The notes under the pieces were generated by a model, which was not told the DNA's origin, did no database searches, and saw only the letters and a list, made by a program, of their open reading frames with translations. Made by a program: the position numbers and the translations under genes. Source: Mucidula mucida (Eukaryota; Basidiomycota; Agaricomycetes; Agaricales; Physalacriaceae). Taken from it: a stretch of 64,000 bases of DNA. Shown here one piece after another: positions 1 through 11,289 of the stretch. The first letter of the stretch is position 1. Each line of letters begins with the position of its first letter. The DNA is taken from the NCBI GenBank assembly GCA_015501055.1, contig JADNYV010000167.1:1-64000 (forward strand). The letters are read 5' to 3'.

Positions 1-1215
1 TGCGCGTGACCAGTTCCTTCCTGTCGCAAAGAGAACACAGAATTCTGCGCAGGCTTCGACAGTTGTAGCGTCGCGCGATTCCTCGAGAATCTAATTCATA
101 TGAGAACGGTGAATACGGAATAGTATATGGGACCAACCGCTTTGAGGAAATCCCAGTTCTCAACCTGTGGCCAGTGTTCTTTCCAAATCCTTATTTCACG
201 CTCATCGGCGTCGGAGTCACCGAAATGCTCATCGAATGCAGGATTTTCAGAATTGTCAGGTGGAGACATGATTCCATGTCGCTGACCAGTTGCGATAGCA
301 TGCCCTCGGCGGATGAGGCAAGACCACGACATCTATGTTCGGCTATCGCTCGGACACGGGCAGCGCCGCGTTCTTGGATGCCATGATCGACAGCGATAGG
401 CAGTAATTCATGGTAAGGTGTTGATTCAGTGTGGTGTCCTAAAGATGATGCAGAGTATGGGGTTTTGCGATTGAAGTAATCTGACCAGTCAGATATTCGT
501 TGCCTTTATTATCTAGAAAAGGGGGGAGACAGATTAGCGTACGCGCAGGTATTTAGGGAATATATAACTCACATGAATGGGAATGCAATACTGAAGGACT
601 GGGAGAAAATCTGGCGTCGTCATCTATGTGATGATTCCGGAGGTATTGGACATCGTCTTTCTTTGAGCCTGCTCTGCAAAGACAGCGTCGACCGGAATCG
701 GACGTTGACCAGCACAAATCGCATCGTCGATTCGAAGCGCATGAGCGCGTGCGATGACGCCAGCGCCTCAGCATATACGCAACCAACATGAAAAAAGGAC
801 AGCCAGACCGATGAATGCAAAAGAAAAGGCAACATTAGATTTACAAACAGATACAAAGATTGAAATGGAGGATGTCCATGTACGGTCGACAAAGACAAAG
901 TCGAGGGTTGGTCGAGGGAAAAGGTAACGGAAGCATTGTGGGAACCGCTAAGTTAAAGGTCAGCACATTGTGGAAGGTAAGCACTCGCAGGGACGACGAC
1001 ACAGGGCAGGATTTGAACGGGGTACACAAATCTCCTAAAGTTGGTTTGTGAATAACAAATCTCAGAATTCAACAGGAGCTTCAGCAGCCCAGATTCAGAA
1101 AGTTTTAGTGGCCACTCTGTGCGCGATAAGACAGTCGCATTGTCGAGCGAGGGATGCAGTGCAGAATAACGTTCGTGAAAGCGCAAGGCCTTGTATGTGC
1201 GAGTTAAAGGTGATA
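1..1215. other. Left edge, no firm gene
   Basis: No gene can be supported here. The only candidate is a short minus-strand frame from an ATG at 269 to a stop near 96 (57 residues, acidic, starting MSPPDNSENPAF). It has no recognisable domain and no clear splice partner. The remaining frames are short and of mixed composition. The stretch lies downstream of the kinase-like gene at 1216-2166 and may hold its 3' flank. Confidence 0.4.
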
Positions 1216-2166
1216 CTAAGTGGTTCTGTATGTTAGTATTCTTCGTGCAAACATGCCTTCAACGTCTCTTTCAAACATACAAAGACTGTAGATGAGAGCC
1301 GCCACTTCCTTACAGCCCCCAGTCTCTTCAGTGGTCTCTGTATCGATGGGAAGAATGGGGAGATTCCTGGTGCATGGCACCTTCTCAGCCTTGGAGAAGT
1401 CAATGACAAAGCATCTTTTTTGGGGGCCAGCGTCGGTCTCGTCGAGACGGAAGAGGATGTGATGCAGATGAGTAGACTGGTACAGTTGATTATGATGGAT
1501 GCCACGGTCATGGAGTCGTTCGACTGTACGCCCTAGAAGTTTGCTAGTTCGAAACATTTGAGTACGACGAACTAAAACCTGAACGGGAGACCAAACTTAC
1601 TTGAGAGGCGACATATCCCTCCTCACGGCGGCAACCTCGTCCCATGTGTTGCCAGCCCATTCGGTAACACTACAGAGTATGGTACCACCCCAATCCTCCG
1701 AGTGTGCGCGCCACACGCCATAGTGCCGCGGTACCAAATCCCCAGCAACCCCTCGCAGATTCTGAGCATGAAACTTTGCATCCGCAAGCATGTTTAAGAC
1801 TGCCTGGTATGCGGGGTGGTCTCGTTCAGCCTGCTCAACGTTGAACAATACTTTGACACAGAAACTAGGCGTTTCCTCGTCACGACCTTCACCCGGACCG
1901 TGATAGCCAGTGAAGAATATCGACGATTCGCTGTACAAGCCATTTCCCCAAGTAAGAGCCCGTTCGAGCGAGAGGGTCTGAGTGTTCCCAGCATAGTCAT
2001 TCATTGAAGGGTCATGCTGCAACATTAAGAGAGGTTTGGGAGAGGTAGAAGGGATAGACTCGAACATCTCGTCGAATTTGTCCTTCATGGATTTGTCTTC
2101 AAAGCGCTCGAACTGCACCTTCTTGTGAGCTTCGCTGAAGCCGAGCCACAGAAAGCGTGTAGGCAT
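1216..2166 (-). pseudogene. Protein-kinase-like gene with altered catalytic motifs
   Basis: This minus-strand gene starts at an ATG at 2166. The first block (2166-1597, about 189 residues) resembles a kinase N-lobe, with FCVKVLF placed like the ATP-binding lysine strand. The second block (about 1557-1216) carries LHDRGIHHNQL where an HRD loop belongs and VIDFSKAE where the DFG motif belongs, so the catalytic Asp of HRD reads Asn and DFG reads DFS. Such kinase-like proteins are common and lineage-expanded in Agaricomycetes. A GT-AG intron joining the two blocks in frame was not found: the GTAAGT donor near 1600 gives the wrong phase with the obvious acceptors. It is therefore either broken or spliced in a way I missed. 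It could be a pseudokinase or a pseudogene; substrate unknown. Confidence 0.55.
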
Positions 2167-2437
2167 GTCGGACCTTGGTGGTGGTGGTGATGTCCGAGTT
2201 CACCACGTGGCCGCCATAAACAAATCCTCGCCTAATCTGCGGCTGATGATGGTCCAGCGTCACCATATCTTTAGTGACGATCTTCCACTTGAACCAGACC
2301 TCAAGTTTAGATTTCGACCGGATGGGATGGTGGTCCTGTGGAAAGACGGCATGAAAGATTTCGAGAAGCTTGCGGAGCGCCTGACCGATACCTACCTTAC
2401 TTACTTAGTATCCTGAATTGGGGGTTGGTAGAAATTT

Positions 2438-3342
2438 TAGTGCTGCCGCGAGTCGAGTCGAGGCGAGCTCAAGTTTGATGACCCTGGCAAGCTTGGTTGG
2501 TCGAGCCGAGTCAAGTTCCGAGTTGGGAGCGAGCGACCTCAAGTTGGTTGACCAAAACGGGAACTCGGCTGTGCGGCATCTGAGCAGGCTGCCAGGCTGA
2601 AATGTAGTTGTAGAATAGATGTATTATCGCCGTACTGAGAGTATATACAGTATTGGAATGTATTATAACTAGAAATACTGTAGCGTTTCGACCGTAACTT
2701 CACAGCCTGTGACCCATTATGGTCTGAAGTTACAGCGAACAGCTTCACAGACCCTTAAATTGCCTTTTTTGGACAGTTCCGCTTATAGCGGGACCTGAAA
2801 TTTCCTTATTTGGAGGCTCGTGCCTGACCAAAGTGGTCCGTGACCCGTTATGATGTATATATAGCTTCACTTCAAAGACCCCCGTGACCCGTTATGTGAA
2901 TTTGCGGTCGAAACACTACAGTAGTGTCATCTATGATGCCAATGGTGCTTCCCGAAGCATATCCATTAGTTCAGTAATCTTTCCGTGTGCTATAAGATAT
3001 TCTATGGTTTCGGGTGGTATGTCAACAACTGAGAGCATCTTTTGCTGAGCACAGCCACACCGTGCCAATATATATAGGCGATGGACACCACCCGCCTTTC
3101 CCCTCATTGTGTCACACAGCAGAGGGAATGAGTGAAAAGAGTTGATTGAGTTACGAGTACATGACGGTAAGACGATGATTGCTATCTAAACTCCGCCATC
3201 ACCTGCCTTGTCCCATTATGGAACCGAGGTGAGGTAAGTTTGCAAGTCCATCAGAAACTTGCTGCCTTGCCTTTCTTTTCTGTAAACAAGCGAGTCAAGT
3301 CAAGTTCAGGGTTCAAGTTGCCTCGAACTTGCAGCAGCACTA
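2438..3342. mobile_element. Non-autonomous hAT-like element
   Basis: The left end reads TAGTGCTGCCGCGAG and the right end, reverse-complemented, reads TAGTGCTGCTGCAAG. These are short imperfect terminal inverted repeats of the TAGTGCTG type seen in hAT elements. Both subterminal regions are rich in GAGTC/CAAGTT-type direct and inverted motifs (2450-2560 and 3285-3335), as is usual where hAT transposase binds. No 8-bp target duplication survives: the flanks are AGAAATTT and GACCGTAG. No transposase reading frame is visible inside, and a smaller element (2676-2923) is nested within it. The class call rests on the ends only. Confidence 0.55.
2676..2923. mobile_element. TA-flanked MITE nested in the hAT-like element
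   Basis: A 244-bp element (2678-2921) is flanked by TA on both sides. It has inverted repeats of about 26 bp: the left end starts CTGTAGCGTTTCGACCG and the right end, reverse-complemented, starts CTGTAGTGTTTCGACCG. The TA duplication and the absence of coding capacity suit a Tc1/mariner-type MITE. Inside are three copies of GTGACCCRTTATG, near 2709, 2851 and 2884. Confidence 0.7.
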
Positions 3343-3471
3343 GACCGTAGAATTGTCGTTCCAATGTATTGTGAATATCCCAATTGGTAGCCTCATGTGA
3401 ACTTTATGTCAGTTTTCACTCTGCCGACGTGCTGCGTTTCTATGAGAACTAACCTGAGTATACGCCCGATA

Positions 3472-4747
3472 CTATGGATCCTATTATGAATTGCCATATT
3501 TTCACATTTTCACATCTCATCATATCTTATTGGGGGCTTGTCTTATCAACCAACGGACTGTTTCATCATCTGTTTCGTCACCGATCATACTCCTTTTCAT
3601 TATCGAAGCCGTACTCATATTGGACACACACCCAACACATGGATGACATCATACATGCCGATACCTCATGAACTTCCTATTGTATACACACCACCAACAC
3701 TCGTAGCACACATGGTTGTTTCAGTATTATTACTTACATGCAGTTACCACTCGTATTTAATGGTTTCACGGACTAGTAGCATATAACACTGGGTCAAGGG
3801 CGTGGAGCATCCCTAGCGGAAACACGTATGGATAAGGAGTCCCAAATACAGACTTACTAGTATATAAGCAGTAGCATAGTATCACTGTACTTTAGTTCCG
3901 ATCTTGTTTATACACCTGGCCTAGCCTAGTCTTACAAACACGAACACTTTCTCCTTTAGTTCTCGCTGTGGTACCTGGTTTAGTCTCGTGGCTATAGTCA
4001 GTCGCTAACAGATCCCATCAACCGGCAAAATTCCCAATAACTTGCAAAATCCACTTGATCACGCCTTATACACACAATTTTTGTACTGGACTTTCGCGGG
4101 ATGGACTTGATTGAATAGATCTCATCGGACTAGAAAAAAACCGAACAAAAATCTGTTTACTACTTGTTGAGATATGTGCCGGACAGAGTGTAAACATTTG
4201 ATCTGTATCTGAATTGAGCACTGCTGTGATGACCACTGGACGGATGGCCCTCGGTGCTGCTGTAAAGCATTGAAAAGGCTCCATAGCTTTATGCCAGGAA
4301 CTTCGGTGAAGCCAGACATGCAGGACATTATAGATGATGTGTTCCATGGTTTTGCATGACAACTTTAAGCAGAGTCACACTATGTGATATTCGCCGCTTC
4401 GGACGTTTACCAGGCTACTAACATCTCTCTATGGGTTTTACAGGCTTAGAATTGTGCAAGAAACTTATATTAATGCTATATGTATTACATATGCTCTCCC
4501 CAGAATTTATCTCTTATTATATCCCACTGTAGACCTTCAAAAACATGGTGATCAAATGTTTATACTCTGTCCAGCGCGTATTTCAATAAGTAGTAAACGG
4601 ATTTTTGTCCGGTTTTTTTCTAGTCCGATGAAATCTATTCAACCAAGTCCATTCCGCAAAAGTCCGGTATAAAAATTGCGTGTCTAAGGCATCATCAAGT
4701 GGATTTTGCAAGTTGTTGGGAATTTTGCAAGTTGATGGGATCCATAG
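3472..4747. mobile_element. Long-TIR, TA-flanked DNA element split by an LTR
   Basis: The right arm (about 4550-4747) is the inverted copy, roughly 88% identical by eye, of the left arm (3472-3481 plus 4016-4203). Both ends read CTATGGATCCCATCAAC and are flanked by TA (3470-3471 and 4748-4749), a Tc1/mariner-type target duplication. A 529-bp LTR has inserted at GGATCC inside the left arm. Without the LTR and its 5-bp duplication the element is about 742 bp, with arms of about 200 bp and a core of about 350 bp (4204-4549). The core shows no intact transposase. Direct repeats of ACTTGCAAAAT lie near both tips. Confidence 0.75.
3482..4010. repeat. Solo LTR, 529 bp, with GATCC target duplication
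   Basis: This stretch is about 93% identical by eye to 18344-18872 and has the same length, 529 bp. It ends in GCTAACA and begins TATTATG, where the second copy has TGTTATG, so a TG...CA terminus with the complementary ends TGTTA/TAACA was ancestral. It is flanked by GATCC on both sides (3477-3481 and 4011-4015). There is no internal retrotransposon sequence, so this is a solo LTR left by LTR-LTR recombination. Confidence 0.8.
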
Positions 4748-4755
4748 TATTAGAT

Positions 4756-5200
4756 TGTATTTGTGCACCAGAAAAAGGGCCATTAAGACTCTGCCACGCC
4801 GCATTTAATAAGAGCACTGCTTCTTTGATTCCTTTCCCCCCAATATCTACCTTCCCAAGCCTACACCAGGTCCCTTTCCTCAGACTATCTATCTCTGAAG
4901 TATGCAGACAAATTTACCAGCCGTCAAAGGCTGGTTCACAGCATGCACTGTTGGATCTAAATGGCTTGGACAAGGAGGAGGATGAAAGCACACAGTATAT
5001 AGTCCAAATGTATGTAGTTTATATACTGTAAATATGAGGTGTATCGAAAGGGGAACATGGGGATCTAAGTAAGTAAACAAGTCAGTATGAGGTGGTCAGT
5101 GGTAACAGTAGCGGGTTGGTGGTAATGGGAGCGGGTTTAGAAAATGTGAGTGCAGGTCCGTGGAATAAGGAATTATAATAGTCCGGCTTGGACTCCAACA
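4756..5200 (-). repeat. 3' LTR of the decayed Copia element
   Basis: On the minus strand this LTR starts TGTTGGAGTCC directly after the polypurine tract at 5201-5210. The far end is placed at ...CAAATACA (plus-strand TGTATTTG at 4756) because this gives a TG...CA terminus. That boundary is inferred, because the matching 5' LTR is not present in the window. It lies only about 6 bp from the TA flank of the long-TIR element. Confidence 0.5.
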
Positions 5201-7595
5201 CTCCCCCTCAAGCCGGAATAAGTTCAAGGCTGTGAGCAAAGTGTTTTGCCTTTGCGCTGAGAAGGGCTTTGGTGTCACAAATTGCCTCTATTCTGTTGCC
5301 CCCACCTCCGTCCACCTTGTCATTGCGTTAACACCACACTCTTCCATCATCAAATATTACACGCTCCGGGTCTGGTCCGCACTGCCTTAGCCTAGGCCCA
5401 ATCCAGGTATAGCTCATCAGCATAGCCTGTTACCTGTCCATCACCTCATAACATGATCCACACTGCCTCTTGTTTAACTTTGAGCCATTCTATTGTTTAC
5501 ACAGCCACAGACTCTTTATATATAGACACGGCCTTTCTAGGTAGATTCCTCAGTTCGTCAACTTTGTCTCTACACTGTTTGGTAGCCCCCTGCACTGTAT
5601 TGAGCCTGACCTGCTTCTACCTCTCCTTATTATCATCTTTGCCTCTCGTCTCCATTGTTCTCCCATCTTTGTGCAACTTGGGTGGTTGTTTGGTTTACAC
5701 CGGACTCTGTCCTTGACATTTGATGAGCGTGTCCGCGAGCATGTCGTTTGTGGGACAGTAGACGAGTCGGATGTCACTGTTTGTGATTGTGTATCAAATA
5801 AAGTGGTAGCAAATATTGATGTGCTTGGTATGTGCCTGAAACTGACCAAGTTTGGCATGAGCAAGGGCGACTGCCAACTGGTTATTGTCATGGATAATAA
5901 TGGCATCATTGAGCGGTTTGAAAAGTTTGGAGATGAATTAATGCATTCATAAGGCTTCCTTGCCTGTGTATGTCAACACAATGTACTCCGCCTTGGTGGT
6001 TGAGAGTGCAACAATATCCTGCTGTTTAGATAACCAGGAAACAGCACCACTGTCTATAAGAAAAGCGTACCCGGAGATTGCCTTGCAATTCTCCATAGAC
6101 ATCCCATCTGCATCAGCATATCCTTCCAATCCTCTGCCCTGTCCTTCTCCTCTAAATGGTAGCCTCCAACTGCAAGTGGCCTTGAGATATTGCAGCGCGC
6201 GTTTGGCCGCGTTCCAGTGAACGAGTCCGGGATTGTTGTTGAATCAAGAGAGGATGATGGCCGTGTAAGCCAAGTTGGGATGTGTGCCAGTCGTGATCCA
6301 GATCAGTGATCCGACCACGCCTGAATACGGGTAGCGCTGCATTTGCACAATTTCTGATGTGTTGGTTGGGCACTGGTTGCATGATAGTTGGATGTTTAGG
6401 TCCATGAGGATGGATGACAGCTTGCAGGCTTCCATATTAAAGTGCCATAAGACAGAATTAATGTATGATGTCTGATTGATGGAAATGAACCATACTGCCC
6501 TGTTGCATGTGATTTCCATGCCAAGGAGCCAGCTGATAGGCTCCAGCAGTGTGATCTGGAATAGCTACCCAATCTGGTCTTGGATCTGGATGATGAGAGC
6601 GGAAGAACTGCCCGTAATAGTGCAGTCGTCAATGTGAATAGCAAGGATGATAATGTCCAATCCAGTGACGAGTCTATAGACCACATGATCCTTCTCAAGT
6701 GTGGTGAATTTGAGTGTGGCAAGAGTGGTGGTGAGTTTCTTATACCACTTACGAGCACTCTGCTTGAGTCCGTACATTGTTTTCCGTAAACATAGAACAT
6801 ATTGATGCCAATCCACAAGTTCAAAATCCGGAGGCTGTTTCATGTATAGCTCTTCATCATCCTCAAATTCTCCATTGAGAAATGTGCCGTGAAAATCAAA
6901 CATGTTGATATCCCAGTTGTTCTGCGCGGCAATTGCAAGAATGATCCGGAGTGACACAAGTTTGGCAACTGGTGCGAATGTTACAAAATAATCAACTCCT
7001 TCAACCTGAGTAAATCCTTGCGCAACAAGTTGCACCTTATATTTGTCAATAATTCCACCCGCTTTCTTCTTAATCAGGAGGACCTACTTGAATCCAATCA
7101 TGTTCTGATCCATTGGCCGCGGCACAAGTTCCCATGTGCCTGCTTGCATAAGTGTTTTTATTTCTTCCTCTATTGCTTTTCGCCAGAAGGGCCAGTCTGC
7201 ACGTTGTTTTGCTTCCTCAAAGACGGGTTCTATGCCCTTAGACTCTGCTGTGGTCGCAGCCATGGCCATTTCCGACTGCTCAGCTGGAATATCAACATAG
7301 CCAGCCTCAGGCAACATGATAGGCAACTCTAGCAACAGTTTGAACAACTCTGCCATTTCTTGCACCTTCTGAGATGGTTTCCGAGCACATTTTCCCTTAT
7401 GAATATTCACTGGGTTCAGTCCTTTGCGCTGAAGAAGACTGCCGAGGAAATTTGGCAGTAGGGACATGTTGGGTGCAGATGGGGATGGTGTGGACAACAA
7501 TGTTAGAACAGACACGCTCTGCGGCGGCGTAATGGGTGCTGGAGACGGTGAAAGAGGTACAGAGGCGAGATTAGGTGAGTTTTTGGTGTTTTTAC
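4756..7595 (-). mobile_element. Decayed Copia retrotransposon, 3' half
   Basis: Reading leftwards on the minus strand: a linker region (7595-7084); reverse transcriptase (7035-6565, with TFLNGEF, GLKQSARKWYKKL and the active-site block AIHIDD); the RT/RNase H connection (about 6520-6240); RNase H (about 6130-5690, with GYADADG, SWLSKQQDIVALSTTKAEY and TNDMLADTLIK); then a purine-rich tract (GAGGGGGAG) at 5201-5210. Immediately after that begins a TGTTGGAGTCC LTR running to about 4756. Stops and frame changes break the coding frame. Integrase, protease and gag are absent, and the left boundary of the reading is a hAT element at 7596. Confidence 0.8.
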
Positions 7596-8495
7596 TAGAG
7601 ACCTCAACGAGTTTCCGGGTCACGCGGAAACTTGAGTACTTGATCCGGCCAGGGATCTCGGCTACTCGACTCGTTTGATCCGCGGATCAATAGCGAGTCG
7701 GGTCATAAACAGATCGCAAGTAGGGCATCTGAGCGGTGAGTACTTGTTACGAGTACTCGCACTTACTCGCACCTAATTGTGGCGGCAGCGAATCCTTTCG
7801 CGCACATAGCAACCTTTGGACTCAATCAGACCGTGGACGTCTTGAAGGATTACCTGGCAACACCGCCAGTCGGAACTTGTGTCAATCCAGTCCGCTATTG
7901 GGCGGCTCTATTGGATGTGCCCAACGACAAGGGTAAGACCACGATGACAATGCAAGGAGCCTTGGCGCTGATGGCGCTGGACTTTCTGAGCATGCCGGGT
8001 ATGCTTTGCTTCTTTATTCCATTTTCTTCTACTGATGATCAGTCTAGCTACATCGACAGATGTTGAACGGATGTTTTCAGTGGCCGGCTTAACAGTCACC
8101 AAACATCATTTCAACCTTTCAGATGAGTCTGTTCGCGCCTGTATTGTGTTGAAGGATTGGTTCAAGTCAGGCCTTGTGCCTATTGAGCAAGTAATTCGGA
8201 TTTTTAATGAAAAAGCCGCACAGAAAGGTAAATCTGATGAGTAGTTGTTACAAAGTGGTCGTTTATATGTACAGTTTTATTACAATATTATGTAGCTTGA
8301 TCCGCGAGTATTTGCGACTTGTTACTGATCTGGATTGACTTTGAGTACTTGCCAAACTCGCGAGTACTCAACTCGTTTGACCCGCGAGTCAGCGCGGATT
8401 GAGTAAGTTCCGGATCACGAGTATGCCCTTTTGGCCTGGAGTACTCAGCTCTTGGATTGCGGGTCTGATCCGAGTATTACTTGTTGAGGTCTCTA
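7596..8495 (+). mobile_element. hAT family copy 1 (deletion derivative)
   Basis: The ends read TAGAGACCTCAACGAG (left) and TTGTTGAGGTCTCTA (right), the same inverted repeats as the copies at 14199-14849 and 22135-23831. Subterminal DNA is full of GAGTACTCG- and GATCCGCGGATC-like motifs. Two coding remnants remain on the plus strand: one around 7779-8010 (NPFAHIATFGLNQTVDVL) and the C-terminal hAT dimerisation segment at 8041-8244 (ATSTDVERMFSVAGL). No 8-bp duplication is found (GTTTTTAC against CCCCAGTT), so one flank has probably been rearranged. Confidence 0.8.
8041..8244 (+). pseudogene. hAT transposase C-terminal dimerisation fragment
   Basis: About 67 residues read LATSTDVERMFSVAGLTVTK and onward to SGLVPIEQVIRIFNEKAAQ, ending at a stop at 8242-8244. 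The SA/T-x-D-V-E-R-x-F-S-x-AG block is the signature of the hAT dimerisation domain. The DDE catalytic core and the BED zinc finger are absent, so this fragment cannot catalyse transposition. The same fragment occurs at 14391-14600 (plus) and 22386-22580 (minus). Confidence 0.75.
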
Positions 8496-9950
8496 CCCCA
8501 GTTTCTCAGTATATGCCCGCGGAGATGTCAACTCCATGGTACATAGAAGTAGCTATTTACGAGTATGCAAGGCCTACTTCCACTTCTAGCCTGGTTTACC
8601 AAAAATTTGAATGAGAATTCCCACATACACCTCTCCTGTAACTAGGATTTCAACGCTGATCATGCCAGAGGCCAATGCTGATCATGCAAGCTGCAGAGAT
8701 ATATATTCCGCTCTGCTCAGAGACATTCTTAGTCTTCCTGCTCTCATAATATCTTGACAGCCCAAAGATTATAACACATTTAGATATGATCTCAATGGAA
8801 AGGTCGCTAACGCGGCTGGCCTCTTATTTGGGCCCAGCTAGCATCCCAACATCCATGACACTCCTCAGTTTCCCGGCAATAACTTTGCTGCACCACATTA
8901 TGGTCCTTCCGCACTGTACCAAGCGCCTGCCCTTCCCAGCAACTTTCAACCTTGCACATAGGCTAATACATATCTTGCTTCTATTCCAGGATATGTAGTA
9001 CCTCCTTATTATGGTCTGCCTCCTCCATACAACCTGTACCTGCAAGCCAACCTAACCTATACATCCAAAGATCTCAGCAGAGGCAGAGACAGCATGTAAC
9101 ACCATTGGTGCCACAGACAAAATATATGGCACCTTTCTGATTCTTTCTGAACTAGCAATGTCCTTCACTGCAGTTATGAATCTTCTATAAATATAAGAAA
9201 AGAAATCATCTTTTAAGCAGATATTCCATACCAAGATTTCTACTCCCGTATCTGCGCTAATTTTAACATTCCACTAATTTTAACATTTGAGAGGATACTG
9301 TAGAGCTTGGGTACCACATTGGAAAGCTGAACACAACTCAAGGCTTACATTTGACATCAACTGTTCTTACATCAGACTGCTTCAAATGTGCTCTTATAAG
9401 CCTTCTTAACACCATCACATGAGCAAAAGTCCATCAATATGGTTTCTACATTGTCAATCTGGTATGTCAAACAACTGTATAACAAGCCACTTACTAATAA
9501 TAACCCGGAAATAAATTTCTCCTCAAGTTTCTTATCACCATGCACTGTGCCAACCATTGAATGAGATGCTTGATTTGGTGGCCCCTCTGAATGCAGTTGG
9601 TGTTTGAGACCTGAGTGATGTTGTTCAATTCTCTATTGAAGAGCTGTGGGCCTTCAGTGGCATTAATGCAAAGATTGCAAAGAAAGTCTATGCTGCTGCA
9701 CTTAAGGAGCTGTCTAACTGGAAAAAATTGTTCAGTTAGATCAATTATGGGTAAGTGGACCAGGCATATTTTGAAGATAAATCTTACTCACCACAAGATG
9801 GTTTTGTTCCGTACACTGTAAATTGAGATGTTTCACCAATGAATTGTAGTGTAAAACTAGCTGAATTAAAAAAAGTACAACTTTAGAAATAGACGCTGTG
9901 TTTATACCATCCTTTGACCTTTTCTGGGATTATAGTATTGTACACAGCAT
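8496..9950. other. Repeat-derived stretch with coding-like fragments
   Basis: No intact gene. Two plus-strand fragments look like old coding sequence. Around 8830-9060 there is a proline/tyrosine-rich frame (PQFPGNNFAAPHYGPSALYQ). Around 9608-9740 there is a helical-looking frame (VQFSIEELWAFSGINAKIAK). I do not recognise either. Both probably come from decayed transposons, given their position between a hAT copy and a Tc1/mariner remnant. The region is AT-rich with many stops. Confidence 0.35.
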
Positions 9951-9959
9951 CAAAAATCA

Positions 9960-11070
9960 TGCTATATAAATTGCAGTTTGCCGTATTCATGAGTTTTCCA
10001 AGGACATAGTCCTAATTACCACAGATCCAAGCCTTAATCACTAAGAATGCCTCTTCAATCAGATTGAGGTCTGGCAAGTAAGTGGGGAGGAAAACAAGTT
10101 CATTAGTTTCTAATGAACTTATCAGAACACCAAGCAAGAGGGAGAAAGGGAATAATGTACTGCCTCTCCATTATTTGGCAAAGCTCCTCAGATTTGTGAA
10201 TTGAAGCATTGTCCATGACCAGTACAGAATTTGAGTGTGTCCATTTATTGATTTAATCCAAGACAGCATTGACAACTTCCATAAATGTAGCGGCAGTGTA
10301 GGAGCCTTCAATAACTTCAAGATATAAGATGCCGTCAAGACTGAGAGCAGGAAGAATATAATACATGCCTTAATGATTAACCATGTCCTGAAGGAAGACA
10401 AAAACATACTTTTTTCCCGCAATGAAAAAGTTGTGTTGACACGACGTCTGTTCTTTAAGGCATATGCAAATTTGCAACGGCCGGATTGACAGTCAAAACT
10501 GCTCTTGTCCATGAATATGAGCTGATCAGGGCAATAGTGTTTAGCAATAACTGCCTAGTAGTTGATCTGGTCTGCTTCATTGTGTTCAGCAGCTGGACAA
10601 GTCACCTCCTTGAGAGTATAACCACGGTGCTCCAGCATTTAACAAATAGTAGAGATACTTGTAATGACATGATATGTCTCCTTGAGCTCCTGCTGCAGCT
10701 CCGAGAAATACATATCTGGTTGTTGTTTAAGACACCCTTTAATAAACTGCAGCAAATGGTGAGCAAGGCAATCAGAGATGAGGATTCAATTGACATACAG
10801 TGATTTCAAGTCCAGTAAGCAGATGTCTTTGCCCAGCTACCAGTGGTTTCTTCACCACAGTCCCATAATTCCGGAAATTCTTGTGTATATGTTGCTGCGC
10901 CCGCTTGCTAACACCAGTCAACTTCCTAATCTTTTTAGCTGTCATGTTGGGTTGGTAGCTCATGTGCAGTATAAGTTTCTTCACATCTTCACCAATATAT
11001 ATATGCCCCATGGCATGAATGGATTTGAAAGGTAGATATGACAGCAAGGGTAATAATGATGGAAGAGACA
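9960..11070 (-). pseudogene. Decayed Tc1/mariner transposase
   Basis: On the minus strand, the N-terminal helix-turn-helix lies near 11020-10880 (VKKLILHMSYQPNMTAKKIRKL). The first catalytic Asp block is near 10520 (PDQLIFMDKSSF, where related fungal transposases have V/MDESAF). A strand block follows near 10330 (LSLDGILYLEVIEGSYTAA). The second Asp block is near 10215 (SVLVMDNASIHKSEEL). Several stops and frame changes separate these, so it cannot make a transposase. I could not delimit its terminal repeats. Order and spacing of the blocks match fungal DD[D/E] mariner-type transposases. There is no obvious relation to the TA-flanked MITEs at 2.7 and 3.5 kb. Confidence 0.75.
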
Positions 11071-11289
11071 AAGGTTGGTTTGGTTGGATTTGCCGGCGCA
11101 ATCAGCTGCCGAGGCAATTCAAAGTCCATGCCTGCGATGGGTTGGGGAGGTGCGGCCTATCAATTTGCAATTAGCTGTCTTCAGACCACTACACGGCCAG
11201 AGCCTCGGATGATTTGGGTATAAGGGGTGAGAACGATTTGGAATCCATTTTCGTCCTAATAACCTGGGTCTAAATTTTGATGTCCTCTG

